Below, one piece after another: positions 25,123-34,352 of a DNA stretch of 42,449 bases. Both the position numbers and the translations under genes were made by a program. The notes under the pieces were generated by a model. That model saw only the letters and a program-made list of their open reading frames with translations, had not been told where the DNA came from and ran no database searches. Numbering within the stretch: position 1 is the stretch's first letter; the number at the start of each line of letters is the position of its first letter. Source of the stretch: Bacteroidaceae bacterium (GTDB lineage: Bacteria > Bacteroidota > Bacteroidia > Bacteroidales > Bacteroidaceae); assembly GCA_017617575.1 (NCBI GenBank), contig JAFZVY010000032.1:1-42449 (forward strand), in the 5' to 3' direction.

Positions 25123-25357
25123 GAAGTAAAGAGGAGTAAAAGAGAGTAAAAAGAAGTAAAGGGACGATAGTCTGTATGAACAATAGCACCTGAATCTATC
25201 CCTTTCACATCTTTACCACAAAAGGGAAAGCTCCGATAAGCTATCGTCTCTTTACTCCTTTTTACTTCCTTTTAATACTCTTTACTTCAAAAAGGAAAGC
25301 TCCGACAAGCTATCGTCCCTTTACTCCTTTTTACTCCCTTTTACTCCTCTTTACTTC
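25123..25357. repeat. Large inverted GGAGTAAAA array with an internal 69-bp direct repeat
   Basis: The left arm (25123-25170) is the inverse of 25310-25357 with about two mismatches in 48, and a second, more diverged right-arm copy lies at 25241-25288. The two right-arm copies are preceded by the same GGAAAGCTCCGA-AAGCTATCGT block, making a 69-bp direct repeat. The arms are built of GGAGTAAAA/GAAGTAAAG units and a GACGATAG end. The last copy overlaps the stop codon of the GH2 gene, so the repeat supplies the end of that protein. Confidence 0.7.
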
Positions 25358-27954
25358 AAAAAAGAAACAACAGAGCTTGCTTCCTTCAATCCCTCGCTCG
25401 TTACTTTCAGCGTGGCAGCACCAGCCTTGCCATTGTTCTGGAGTACCACGAGGCACTTGCCATTGAAGGCATGGCGACGTGTGTCGGCAAAGCGTTCGAG
25501 GGAGGTCTGGAGTCCGTTGTCCACTCCTGCTATGAAGGCAGAGCCTGTCACGTCGAAGGAGACGAGGTTGTCAGCCCACGGGCAGAGGTTGCCGTCCTTG
25601 TCGAGTACCTCGACCGTCACGAAGGAGAGGTCAGTGCCGTCGGCACGGAGTTCGGTGCGGTCAGGCGTGAGGCGTATCTGTGCTGGTGCACCAGCTGTGC
25701 GGATGGTCTGTACCTTCACGACCTTGCCGTCCTTGCGCGAGATGGCTTGCACCTCGCCTGCCTCATACTTCACTCGCCACACAACGTGGAGGCAGTCATC
25801 CGTCTTATGGCGAGTACCCTGGCTCTTGCCGTTGACGAACAGCTCCACCTCGTCGGCGTTGTTGTAGTAAGCCCAGAGGTCAATCATGCCGTCGGCTGGG
25901 AGCTGGTCTGGCGTCCATGTCCAGTGAGGGAAGAGGTGAAGCACGTCATCATGGGTCAGCTCAGCCTTGTAGAGGTAATATACGTCCTTAGGGAAACCTG
26001 CCAGATCAACGATGCCGAAGTAGCTGCTTCGTGCAGGCCATCCGTATGGCGTAGGCTCGCCGATGTAGTCGAAGCCTGTCCAGACGAACTGGCCGCATAT
26101 CCAAGGGTAACGGCGCATGAGCAAGAGGTTCTCCTCGTTGGTGTTGCCCCAAGGCACGTGGCAGTTCTCGTAGCTTGAGCAGGCGAAGCTCTCATCGTGG
26201 AACGGGATGTCCCACCTCTTAGGGAAGATGTACATGCTGTCGGAAGGCATGCGGTAGTATCCTCGGGTCATGAGGGCAGAGTTGCTCTCGGTTATGATGA
26301 ACGGCTTGCCGGGGAAGCGGCGTGGCACGTCAGGAATGTTCTGGTTGTGGTAGTTGAAGCCGATAACATCGAGTGCATCAGCCTTGAAGAGGTGGTTGTA
26401 CTCGTTCGGTTCGTTGCATCCAGCCGTGATTGGTCGGTTGTCGTACTCCTTCATCAGAGCCACGAGCTTGCGGGTGAGGAGGGAGTTGACGCTCATTGTG
26501 CCGTCGTCCTTAGCCAGCTGATCGGCACTGTGTCCGAAGTTGAGCAGTAGGTTAGCCTGTTCGAGGGTGAGCGTGTCGGCATCAGCGTCCGTCCATTGCT
26601 CCAGCACCTCGTTGCCCACGCTCCATATCACGATGGATGGGTGGTTGCGGTCGCGGAGCATGAAGTCACGGAGGTCACGCTCGTGCCACTCGTTGAAGTA
26701 GCGCGCATAGTCGTGCTTCGTCTTAGCCTTACGCCACATGTCGAAGGCTTCGTCCATGACGAGCATTCCAAGGCTGTCGCACACGTCGAGCAGTTCCGGT
26801 GCAGGTGGATTGTGCGAGCAACGGATGCCGTTGATGCCCATGCCCTTGAGTATCTCCACCTGACGTTCTATGGCACGGCGGTTCACTGCCGCACCGAGAC
26901 AGCCAAGGTCGTGGTGCATGCACACTCCCTGTATCTGCATAGGCTGACCGTTGAGGAGGAAGCCGTCGGGCGTGAACTGCGCCTTACGGAAGCCGACTTG
27001 GGTCGTGTAGCAGTCGATGTCCTCAGTCACGTTGTTAGACATCTTGGCACCAGCTATCGCTCCTCCCACGGCACCGAACATTAAGCCTAAGTAGGCTGAG
27101 TCGTCATTGGTACGGAAGGCGAGATGCGACTTGACCTTGTAGAGGCAAGGGTTGGTCACGCTCCACAGCTCCACGTTCTCAAGGGGAATGGATAGCTTGA
27201 CCACCGCAGTGTCATGTGCTGCAATAGTGACTGACTTCTTGGCAGAACTACGCATGAAGGGTGAGTTGTCCTTCGTAATAGTGTTGTAAAGCATCACGGT
27301 AGTCTTCTTGTTGCCATCATTGACCACGGTTGTATTGACCGTCAGCATACATCGCCTTGCAGCGCGCTTGCTGCCATTGGCATCCAAGTGGAGGTTTCTA
27401 AGCGTATATTTTACCTCCACGCCATCGTGGGCTATGTGGACGGCTGGGCTGCACGTCAGCCACACGTTGCGGTAGATGCCGCAGCCAGAATACCAACGTG
27501 AGTTAGGCTGCTCGGTGTTGTCCACCCGTACCTCTATGTCATTGTACTCCCCGAGAGGATTGAGATAAGGCGTGATGTCGAATCCGAACGACACGTAGCC
27601 GTATGGGCGACGCCCCACGAGGCTGCCGTTCACATACACCGAGGCATTCATATACACTCCGTCGAAGTCGAGGCGGTAGCGCATACCCTTGTCATGCTTC
27701 ATATCGGTGCAGAAACGCTTGCGATACACACCCATGCCGCCCGGGAGCGCACCGCCGCCAGTGCCGCTTGGGTTGGCAGGGTCGAAGTCGCCCTTTATTG
27801 CCCAGTCGTGCGGGAGGCGCACCTCCTGAGCCTCACCACCATTGAGGCTGAACGTCCAACCATCGTTGAACGAACGCCTCCATGTGCTCTGTGCCAATGC
27901 GCCTACAGATGAAAGTAGCATGGCTATGATGGCTAAAGCATAGTTTCTCTTCAT
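25351..27954 (-). CDS. Glycoside hydrolase family 2, beta-galactosidase-like
   Basis: The 867-residue protein has a signal peptide (MKRNYALAIIAMLLSSVGALAQ), a sugar-binding domain with WTFSLNGGEAQEVRLPHDW and GMGVYRKRF, an Ig-like domain, and a TIM barrel with NGIRCSHNPPAPELLDVCD. The acid/base is E449 in WSVGNEVLEQW and the nucleophile E556 in FIITESNSA. C-terminal domains (about 690-867) fit Bacteroidota beta-galactosidases. It follows the GH31 gene by 14 bases and is surely co-transcribed. The pairing suggests removal of galactose before xylose from a branched glycan. An insert rich in Gly/Ala (about 295-310) interrupts the Ig-like domain. The last codons lie in repeat DNA. Confidence 0.85.
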   Translation of the reverse strand: MKRNYALAIIAMLLSSVGALAQSTWRRSFNDGWTFSLNGGEAQEVRLPHDWAIKGDFDPANPSGTGGGALPGGMGVYRKRFCTDMKHDKGMRYRLDFDGVYMNASVYVNGSLVGRRPYGYVSFGFDITPYLNPLGEYNDIEVRVDNTEQPNSRWYSGCGIYRNVWLTCSPAVHIAHDGVEVKYTLRNLHLDANGSKRAARRCMLTVNTTVVNDGNKKTTVMLYNTITKDNSPFMRSSAKKSVTIAAHDTAVVKLSIPLENVELWSVTNPCLYKVKSHLAFRTNDDSAYLGLMFGAVGGAIAGAKMSNNVTEDIDCYTTQVGFRKAQFTPDGFLLNGQPMQIQGVCMHHDLGCLGAAVNRRAIERQVEILKGMGINGIRCSHNPPAPELLDVCDSLGMLVMDEAFDMWRKAKTKHDYARYFNEWHERDLRDFMLRDRNHPSIVIWSVGNEVLEQWTDADADTLTLEQANLLLNFGHSADQLAKDDGTMSVNSLLTRKLVALMKEYDNRPITAGCNEPNEYNHLFKADALDVIGFNYHNQNIPDVPRRFPGKPFIITESNSALMTRGYYRMPSDSMYIFPKRWDIPFHDESFACSSYENCHVPWGNTNEENLLLMRRYPWICGQFVWTGFDYIGEPTPYGWPARSSYFGIVDLAGFPKDVYYLYKAELTHDDVLHLFPHWTWTPDQLPADGMIDLWAYYNNADEVELFVNGKSQGTRHKTDDCLHVVWRVKYEAGEVQAISRKDGKVVKVQTIRTAGAPAQIRLTPDRTELRADGTDLSFVTVEVLDKDGNLCPWADNLVSFDVTGSAFIAGVDNGLQTSLERFADTRRHAFNGKCLVVLQNNGKAGAATLKVTSEGLKEASSVVSFLK

Positions 27955-27968
27955 ATCTTATTCCTTGT

Positions 27969-30900
27969 TTATATCTTTACCGTTACCTTCTTTCCAGTGT
28001 ACTTCACCTCGATGCCGCTCGCATCAGGGTCGTAAGGCTGTGCTTTGCCGCGTCCCACAGGAACGATGGTGAACTTCCGCTCACGCAGCATGCCCGGGTA
28101 CTCGCCCTCGCGGTCGTGGATGCAGAGAGTGCCAGCCTCATCGTCGTATGTGAAGCGGATAGTTGCATAGCGTCCAGCCTCGTAGCCGTAGTTCACGCCC
28201 TCGTCCTCATAGAGCGAGAACTCACCGTCGGCACCTTTATATATATATAGGCGGATGTTGTCGGCAGGCTTCTGACGTGTGTACTCAATCTGAGGGCCCA
28301 AAGGAATGATGCTTCCAGCACGCACGAACAGAGGGATATGCTCGTAAGGCGCACCGACGAACTTCTCCTCGCCTCCCTCGCTCACAACCTTGCCGGAGAA
28401 GAGGTCGTACCATACGTTGTCCTTAGGGAAATAGACCTTCCTTGCCCGTGCGCCGTACTGATAGACAGGGCAGACCATGAGCGAAGGACCGAACATGAAC
28501 TGATAGCCCACTCCGAGGGCGCGCTTGTCACTGCCAAAGTCCATGACGAGCGGACGCATCATAGTGTAGTCGCTGAAGTGAACCGCAGCCGTCAGGGAGT
28601 AGATGTAAGGCATCAGTCGGTAGCGCATCTCCATGCAGGCACGTATGGCATCATAGGCTGGGTGACCCTCAGGTGCTATGTTCCATGGCTCACGGAATGG
28701 GAACTGACCGTGCGAACGGTACATAGGTGCGAACATGCCCAGCTGGTGCCAGCGCACGTTAAGCTCACGCCAGTCCTTGAGGTCGGCATCCTCAACGCCT
28801 GTGGCATCCCACTTCGCCTGCGCCATCTGGTACCTCCTCTCGACAGAGAAGCCACCGATGTCCTGACTCCAGAAAGGCACTCCCGAGATGGAGAAGTTAA
28901 GACCAGCGGTAATCTGAGCCTTGAGGTCCTCCCATCGAGTGCCGATGTCTCCGCTCCACGTAGCCGTGCTGTATCGCTGCTCGGCAGCAAAGCCGTTACG
29001 TGTGAGCAGGAACACGCGTCGGTTGTTAGGCGAGAAGTCATTGCCGAAGCCACGCTCATCCCACTTGGCAGCCGCATCGAGAGCCTTGCCGTCCATAGGG
29101 TCTATGCCCTTGCGCTCCACGGCAGTCTCGTAGCCACGCTGACCGTCATATATAGCCTCGGCATTCACGATGCTGTAGGCATTGAAGTATTCGTCCGACG
29201 AACCGAGGGCTGTAGGGCCGCAAAGCAGCTTGCGGTAAGCCATGTCCGTACAGTCGCGCACGTTAGGCTCGCTGGCATCCATCCACCATGCATCCATTCC
29301 GATGGTGCCAAGGTTTTCGTAGAGCTGTCGCCAGTAGATGCGGCGAGCCTCAGGCGCATAGGCATCGTAGAAGGCGTACTTGAATCCGAGCCAGTCCTGC
29401 AGGCTGTCGCGGACACTCTGCTGGTAGATGTACCCCTTGTCGCGAAGCTCACGATAGTTGTCCGTTGCGAAGTAGTACTTAGGCCAGCAGCTTATCATGA
29501 TTCGGGCATTCTGACCATGGATGCTGTCAATCATCGCCTTAGGGTCGGCAAATCGGGCAGGGTCGAACTTAAAGGCACCCCACTGGTCATCGACCCAGTA
29601 GTTCCAGTCCATCACTATATTGTCGATAGGCAGGTGGCGACGGCGGAAGCCATCAAGCGCACCCAGTATCTCATCCTGCGTCTTGTAGCGTTCGCGCGAC
29701 TGCCAGTAGCCGAGCAGCCACTCAGGCATGATAGGAGCCTTGCCCGTGAGGGTGCGGTAGCCGGATATGACCTCGTCCGCATTGTCGCCGGCAATGAAGT
29801 AGTAGTCAAGCTGCTGCGTCATCTCGCTCCACCATGACATCTTCCTCTGCTCAGCCTCATCCACAGGCTCGAGGACACGCAGTCCGCAGTATGCCTCACC
29901 GCCGTCTGGTCGCCACTCGATGCGGATAGGATACTCCTTCCCAGCCTCGAGGTCAACGGCAAACTTACGGGCATTCGGGTTCCACGCAGTCCTCCATATC
30001 TCCTGCTCCTCAGAGCCCTTGCCCATCACGTCCTCGGTATAGACCGAGCGACCTCCGATGAACACTTTCTGATAACCCGAATAGTAATGGCTGAACCTGT
30101 ACTGACCCGTCTTGTTCGGTATAATGGTACCCTCATAGACCACGCTCGCATTGTCGAGGCGGAAACCACGAGGCAGGTTCTTAGCCGACTTCAGGTTCTC
30201 AAAGTATATGCTGTCCTCACGCCTCACCAGGGTCTGCTGGCGTGGCGCGGTATATGTTCCCGTGAGTGCACCATCCTTGCCTTCCTTGTCCTTGAGACGG
30301 AAGACACGGTGCAACTGGCTGTAGTCATTAGGATTGCCAAAGCGACAGAGGCTATAGCTGTCGAGCAGGATGCCATAGTTGTTGCTGGACACCACGAACG
30401 GGATGCTCACCTTGGTGTTGTACTGGAACAGCTCCTCGTTCCTTCCCTTGTAGTTCCACTCATCTGCCTGATGCTGTCCAAGACCGTACAGGGCTTCATC
30501 ATCGTCAAGGTTCTCAAACACCTGACGCACCGTCCAGCCCTTGTACCTCTCATCCTTTCCGTCAGCATGAGTCTGCACACACTCGTAAGGGTGGAACGTC
30601 TTGCCACCGCCCTCTTGCTCCTTCACTATGAGCCTGCCCACGGAGTCGGTGAACCACACCTCACCCGTGGAGCACAGCACGTTAGCCCTTATGTCACGGG
30701 TGCTAACCACGATGGTATCCCCATGCTCCTCAACATTATAATCAGAGGTCCTCGCACCACCGTCCACGACAATAAGGCTCTGCTTGTCAGCAAAAGCCTT
30801 CTCCGCCGTAGCCGAGACGCGCACTATCTTATCCCCCAGTACCTGCAAGCGCACGTACCGAGGAGCCGTGGCGCACGTATCCGCCATAGCCACCTTGACC

Positions 30901-30992
30901 ACTACGCCCTGCTCCGTCCTTTCGTAACGAGCAGAGCATCCAATCATTACCGAAGCCACCATTAGGCTTACAAATATAGACTTACCTGCCAT
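27969..30992 (-). CDS. GH31 alpha-xylosidase/alpha-glucosidase-like lipoprotein
   Basis: The 1007-residue protein starts with a lipoprotein signal (VSLMVASVMIGC, Cys19), so it is probably anchored in the outer or inner membrane. After an N-terminal beta-sandwich, a PA14 domain is inserted (about 290-380, NKTGQYRFSHYYSGYQKVFI ... PIRIEWRPDGGEAY), then a TIM barrel with nucleophile D572 in WWMDASEPN and acid/base D682 in WSGDIGTRW, followed by C-terminal beta domains. A PA14-carrying GH31 lipoprotein is the architecture of the xyloglucan alpha-xylosidases of Bacteroides, so alpha-xylosidase is the favoured activity; alpha-glucosidase is the alternative. It is first in an operon with the GH2 gene. 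Confidence 0.8.
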   Translation of the reverse strand: MAGKSIFVSLMVASVMIGCSARYERTEQGVVVKVAMADTCATAPRYVRLQVLGDKIVRVSATAEKAFADKQSLIVVDGGARTSDYNVEEHGDTIVVSTRDIRANVLCSTGEVWFTDSVGRLIVKEQEGGGKTFHPYECVQTHADGKDERYKGWTVRQVFENLDDDEALYGLGQHQADEWNYKGRNEELFQYNTKVSIPFVVSSNNYGILLDSYSLCRFGNPNDYSQLHRVFRLKDKEGKDGALTGTYTAPRQQTLVRREDSIYFENLKSAKNLPRGFRLDNASVVYEGTIIPNKTGQYRFSHYYSGYQKVFIGGRSVYTEDVMGKGSEEQEIWRTAWNPNARKFAVDLEAGKEYPIRIEWRPDGGEAYCGLRVLEPVDEAEQRKMSWWSEMTQQLDYYFIAGDNADEVISGYRTLTGKAPIMPEWLLGYWQSRERYKTQDEILGALDGFRRRHLPIDNIVMDWNYWVDDQWGAFKFDPARFADPKAMIDSIHGQNARIMISCWPKYYFATDNYRELRDKGYIYQQSVRDSLQDWLGFKYAFYDAYAPEARRIYWRQLYENLGTIGMDAWWMDASEPNVRDCTDMAYRKLLCGPTALGSSDEYFNAYSIVNAEAIYDGQRGYETAVERKGIDPMDGKALDAAAKWDERGFGNDFSPNNRRVFLLTRNGFAAEQRYSTATWSGDIGTRWEDLKAQITAGLNFSISGVPFWSQDIGGFSVERRYQMAQAKWDATGVEDADLKDWRELNVRWHQLGMFAPMYRSHGQFPFREPWNIAPEGHPAYDAIRACMEMRYRLMPYIYSLTAAVHFSDYTMMRPLVMDFGSDKRALGVGYQFMFGPSLMVCPVYQYGARARKVYFPKDNVWYDLFSGKVVSEGGEEKFVGAPYEHIPLFVRAGSIIPLGPQIEYTRQKPADNIRLYIYKGADGEFSLYEDEGVNYGYEAGRYATIRFTYDDEAGTLCIHDREGEYPGMLRERKFTIVPVGRGKAQPYDPDASGIEVKYTGKKVTVKI

Positions 30993-31025
30993 ACACGTAA
31001 TTTATTAGGTATTAGTATCCGTGCG

Positions 31026-31033
31026 CAAAGATA
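31026..31033 (-). promoter_or_regulatory. Promoter -7 element for the GH31-GH2 operon
   Basis: The minus strand reads TATCTTTG followed by CGCACG, 34 bases upstream of the GH31 start. Confidence 0.5.
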
Positions 31034-31130
31034 CAAAACTTTCCGCACATCCAACAGATACTTTCATATCTTATAATGCCACAATCATGCAAAAAGCACA
31101 CAAAGTCCTCCCCGTTACGATAATTATGCC

Positions 31131-31138
31131 TACCTTTG
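31131..31138 (+). promoter_or_regulatory. Rightward TACCTTTG box ahead of a tiny reading frame
   Basis: TACCTTTG followed by CCAC, divergent from the GH31 promoter. No proper gene follows; only the 23-codon frame at 31171 and a hairpin at 31278-31319. Confidence 0.4.
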
Positions 31139-31170
31139 CCACATGAATCAAAACATACCAGATTAGAGAC

Positions 31171-31242
31171 ATGAACCACCATAGAAAAGAAAACATACTA
31201 ACCCTGAGCTTCTATGCTATTTCACTCATGGCACTTGCTTAG
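31171..31242 (+). CDS. Possible small hydrophobic peptide
   Basis: An ATG 33 bases behind the TACCTTTG box opens a 23-codon frame, MNHHRKENILTLSFYAISLM plus ALA, ending at TAG. It has a charged start and a hydrophobic tail like a small membrane peptide. The frame continues after the TAG for ten hydrophobic codons (SVWLFLCICF) before TAA, so a C-to-T change could have cut a slightly longer transmembrane peptide, or the frame is chance. No family is recognised. Confidence 0.25.
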   Translation: MNHHRKENILTLSFYAISLMALA

Positions 31243-31277
31243 TCTGTTTGGCTATTTTTATGTATTTGCTTTTAAAC

Positions 31278-31319
31278 TATTTAACGGTTGTTTAACACGA
31301 GTTAAACAACCGTTAAATA
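31278..31319. terminator. 19-bp perfect hairpin between divergent/convergent transcripts
   Basis: TATTTAACGGTTGTTTAAC (31278-31296) is the exact inverse of 31301-31319 with a four-base loop. It lies 24 bases behind the stop of the ABC transporter gene and behind the small rightward frame, so it could end either. No strong T run follows on either strand, so function as a Rho-independent terminator is uncertain. Confidence 0.5.
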
Positions 31320-31342
31320 TATTCTTTAAGCTTGGGAATCCA

Positions 31343-33025
31343 CTACCCTTTCGCTTCCTCCTTTTTCTTCTCATTCTTCTTAATCGTGATGGAGTCGGTG
31401 GTGAAATCGACTACGGCAAGGCGATGGGTAACGAAGATGATGGTAGTATCGGCATAGTGAGTCTTAATGTTCTGAAGCACCTCACGCTCGGTGTCGATGT
31501 CAAGAGCCGAGGTAGCCTCATCAAGCAAGAGGATGCGACAAGGGTGAATGATGGCACGTGCAATGGCAATGCGCTGTGCCTGTCCCTCGGACAGTCCGCC
31601 TCCACCTTCACCGCACACTGTGTCGAGGCCATCGGGAAGGTCGAACACGAAGTCAGCAAGCGCAATGCGTAGAGCCTTGTTCATGTCCTCGGTGGAAGCC
31701 TCGGGATTACTCATTCGAAGGTTATCGCGTATGGTGCCTGAGAAGAGCGAATTGCCCTGCGGCACGTATGAGAAGTTACAACGCAAGTTAGGCGTAGCAG
31801 TCTCGCACTGCGTTTCCGTATATGCCTTGACATCGCCCTCGGAAGGGTTGATGAGCGACAACATAAGACGTATGAGTGTAGTCTTTCCTGCACCCGTGGC
31901 ACCAAGTATGGCAGTGAATGACCCTGGCTTAAAGTCATGGGTGAAGTTCTCAAGCACGAGACGTCCATTGTCCGTGTACCGATAGGACACGTTGTCGAAG
32001 CGGATACCCACAGGCGAATCGAACATGGTAGGATTGTCGATGTCCTCCTGTTCCAGTTCCTCAAGCTCTATGAGACGCTCGGCAGACGTGAGGCTGTTGA
32101 CAAACACTGGGAGAAGGTGAGTCATGCTCTCCATTGGTCGCTGAATGCGGAAGATGAGTTGCTGGAAAGCCATGAACATACCTATGGTGATGAGTCCGTC
32201 ATGCAACTCGTATATTGCCCAAGAGAGGGCTATGAGATAAGCACCAGAGAAGCCCGTGAAGCGAATGACGGACGACAGGACGGAGAAGCGTGCCCGTCCC
32301 TTGGTCTGTGCACGAAGCAACTGCTGACGCTTGCCAAGGTTCTTCACCATCGTTGCGCTCTGCCCAAGCACCTTTATGACCATCTTGTGCTGAATGCTCT
32401 CCTGTATGATGGCCTGCAAGGCGCTGTTGCTGTCCTTTATCTTACGAACGATGCGACGCATGCGACGGAGATAGTAACGTGCCACGAGCAGGAACACAGG
32501 AGTCACGCATACGATGATGATGGCAAGGCTGCGATCCATGATGTAGAGGTAACAGAACGATGCCACGAACTGTACGGCAATGACGAGCGTGTTAGGCACG
32601 ACGTCGGTCATAAGACGCACGATATCGTTCACATCACCAAAGAGGCGGTTGAGAACGTCACCACTATGGAAACGACCGATACCACTCCAACGGCTGTTGA
32701 GGATGCGAGCAAAGAACTGTTGCTGCATCATGTTCTGCACTTTGACGCCGAGTATGGCAGAAGTCCATGTATAGGCGATGCCAAGGAGAAGATCAAAGAC
32801 GTATAGTGCCACGATAATGACGAGAGCCAAAGCGAGCGAGCCACTGATATTGCCCACGGCGATATCAGTGAGTCGGCGCATCATCTCAACGAAGGCAAGG
32901 CTTATACACACCTGTGCCAAGCCTATACACATATTGATGATGGCACGCGAACGGCATGGAGCGTGATGACTCCACAGCCATGCGAGGATATGACGAGTTG
33001 TGTATTTAGTCTTGTTTAGTTTCAC
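31343..33025 (-). CDS. ABC transporter, fused membrane and ATPase domains
   Basis: The 560-residue half-transporter has an exporter-type membrane domain (about 25-320, six predicted helices) and a C-terminal ATPase: Walker A GATGAGKT at 375-382, Q-loop Q423, signature LSEGQ at 478-482 (Glu in place of the usual Gly), Walker B with LLLDE at 499-503, H-loop H534. Such proteins dimerise and export lipids, peptides or drugs. The C-terminus is a Lys/Glu-rich tail. It is the last gene of a leftward run behind nadK, about 200 bases apart, and may have its own promoter. Substrate cannot be told. Confidence 0.85.
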   Translation of the reverse strand: MKLNKTKYTTRHILAWLWSHHAPCRSRAIINMCIGLAQVCISLAFVEMMRRLTDIAVGNISGSLALALVIIVALYVFDLLLGIAYTWTSAILGVKVQNMMQQQFFARILNSRWSGIGRFHSGDVLNRLFGDVNDIVRLMTDVVPNTLVIAVQFVASFCYLYIMDRSLAIIIVCVTPVFLLVARYYLRRMRRIVRKIKDSNSALQAIIQESIQHKMVIKVLGQSATMVKNLGKRQQLLRAQTKGRARFSVLSSVIRFTGFSGAYLIALSWAIYELHDGLITIGMFMAFQQLIFRIQRPMESMTHLLPVFVNSLTSAERLIELEELEQEDIDNPTMFDSPVGIRFDNVSYRYTDNGRLVLENFTHDFKPGSFTAILGATGAGKTTLIRLMLSLINPSEGDVKAYTETQCETATPNLRCNFSYVPQGNSLFSGTIRDNLRMSNPEASTEDMNKALRIALADFVFDLPDGLDTVCGEGGGGLSEGQAQRIAIARAIIHPCRILLLDEATSALDIDTEREVLQNIKTHYADTTIIFVTHRLAVVDFTTDSITIKKNEKKKEEAKG

Positions 33026-33226
33026 GTTGAATCAAGAAATAAAGCCCCTTTCCCATAGGGGGGCGTCAGTTTGAATTATGGGAGGCTTTCGGCCAAAGAC
33101 GGACGAAAGGTCGGGAGTGTGGTTGCAGACCAAATATAGTCGGAAAGGATAGAGTGACATTGCATTAGTCACCCTTCCATCGGGGAAGGCTAATTATGCA
33201 TTATGAATTATTAATTATGAATTAAG
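33026..33226. other. nadK-ABC transporter spacer with repeats and a promoter box
   Basis: The spacer holds a leftward TATATTTG box (33131-33138), about 105 bases ahead of the ABC gene, a GTGAC/GTCAC hairpin (33151-33169), a CCTTCC/GGAAGG hairpin (33172-33189), and an A+T-rich ATTATGAATTA repeat at 33191-33225 of the kind seen again at 42405-42440. No gene is seen. Confidence 0.4.
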
Positions 33227-34111
33227 TCACTCCCTCCTATCCGCTCCCCACATCATCTTCTTGCGAAGTGTGGAGAAGAAGCTCTGCGTTGGTCGCGTCA
33301 CGACATTAACCATGTAAGGAGCCTTACGGATGCGGAGATGTATGTTCTCAGGATAGCTTGCACTTCGTCCGTCGAGAGAGATAAGGAACTTGGTGCTACG
33401 GCTTTCAACCTTGAGAGTTATCTCTGCATCGTCGCAAAGCACGAGAGGTCGCATATTTAAGCTATGCGGAGCAACTGGAGTGAGCGAGATAGTGGATGAC
33501 TGAGGCACGATGATAGGGCCTCCAACGCTGAGCGAGTAAGCCGTGGAGCCTGTAGGCGTACCTATGATGAGACCATCGGCTTGGTATGTCGTCAGGTATT
33601 CATCATTGATGCTCGTATGTATGCTAATCATAGAGGATATGTCATGCTTCAGAATGGCTACCTCGTTGAGAGCATAAGGATAGTCGTTGAGTTCCATCTC
33701 ATCGCACGAGATATGCAACACGCATCTCTTCTCCACGCTGTAGTTGCCCTGATAGATATCCTCCATCGTGTCCTCCATTTGGTCAGGGGAGAACGCGGCA
33801 AGAAAACCGAGCCTGCCAGTATTCACACCGATAATAGGTATCTCCTTGTTGCCCACCTTACTTGCGACATCAAGGAAAGTACCGTCGCCACCCATGCAAA
33901 TGACGAAGTCGGCATCGAAGTTGTCATCCTTAATTATCTCGCATGGTGGGATGTTTATCTTTAGATTATCCCTCAGAAACAAATAGAATGTCTCTGGTAT
34001 AGCGATGCTTGCCTCTCGTTCCAATGCTATTGCAAAGAACTTCTGGACGGCAGCACACTTTCGCTCTTGGTACACATTGCCAAAGAGGGCAAATTTGAGT
34101 TTATTATTCAT
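33227..34111 (-). CDS. nadK: NAD kinase
   Basis: NAD kinase phosphorylates NAD to NADP. The 294-residue protein has the family's GGDGT loop (74-78, D76 being catalytic), NTGRLGFLA at 97-105, and later the glycine-rich GLIIGTPTGSTAYSLSVGGP motif that shapes the active site. Length suits the family. The start ATG at 34111 gives MNNKLKFALFGN, a typical first strand. A leftward promoter box at 34275-34282 lies upstream. It is divergent from exbB. Confidence 0.95.
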   Translation of the reverse strand: MNNKLKFALFGNVYQERKCAAVQKFFAIALEREASIAIPETFYLFLRDNLKINIPPCEIIKDDNFDADFVICMGGDGTFLDVASKVGNKEIPIIGVNTGRLGFLAAFSPDQMEDTMEDIYQGNYSVEKRCVLHISCDEMELNDYPYALNEVAILKHDISSMISIHTSINDEYLTTYQADGLIIGTPTGSTAYSLSVGGPIIVPQSSTISLTPVAPHSLNMRPLVLCDDAEITLKVESRSTKFLISLDGRSASYPENIHLRIRKAPYMVNVVTRPTQSFFSTLRKKMMWGADRRE

Positions 34112-34183
34112 TGAAAAGTCAATATTCTGTGTTTCAAAATGAGAAATCCACGGCTTGGAGTTATAATATTCAATAAATATTAT

Positions 34184-34191
34184 TACTTTTG
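34184..34191 (+). promoter_or_regulatory. Rightward promoter box of the exbB operon
   Basis: TACTTTTG followed by CGG, about 160 bases ahead of exbB. A matching -33 TTTG at the usual spacing is not clear. Confidence 0.35.
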
Positions 34192-34274
34192 CGGTGGAAT
34201 TCCGTGTTAGTGTTCTCGCGTGACTTAATAGTCACAAATGATATAGAGCCTTTGCACTATGTTTTTTCATCGTG

Positions 34275-34282
34275 CAAATATA
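34275..34282 (-). promoter_or_regulatory. Leftward promoter box of nadK
   Basis: The minus strand reads TATATTTG followed by CACG, about 165 bases upstream of the nadK start. It overlaps the leader of the divergent exbB transcript. Confidence 0.35.
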
Positions 34283-34352
34283 GGAATAAACACTGGAATA
34301 TCCACCCGATAACGGAAAAATTCTAATCTAAACAAATTATATCTTATTTTTT

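Noticed and set aside
25123-25357. Possible CRISPR array
   Set aside because: Units are imperfect, inverted rather than only direct, lack unique spacers of constant length, and no cas genes are present.
28338-29837. 499-codon plus-strand open frame inside the GH31 gene
   Set aside because: Antisense of a complete GH31 gene with catalytic residues; composition is that of a reverse-frame shadow.
31937-32806. 289-codon plus-strand open frame inside the ABC transporter
   Set aside because: Antisense of a gene with all ABC motifs; His/Glu-rich product without recognisable features.
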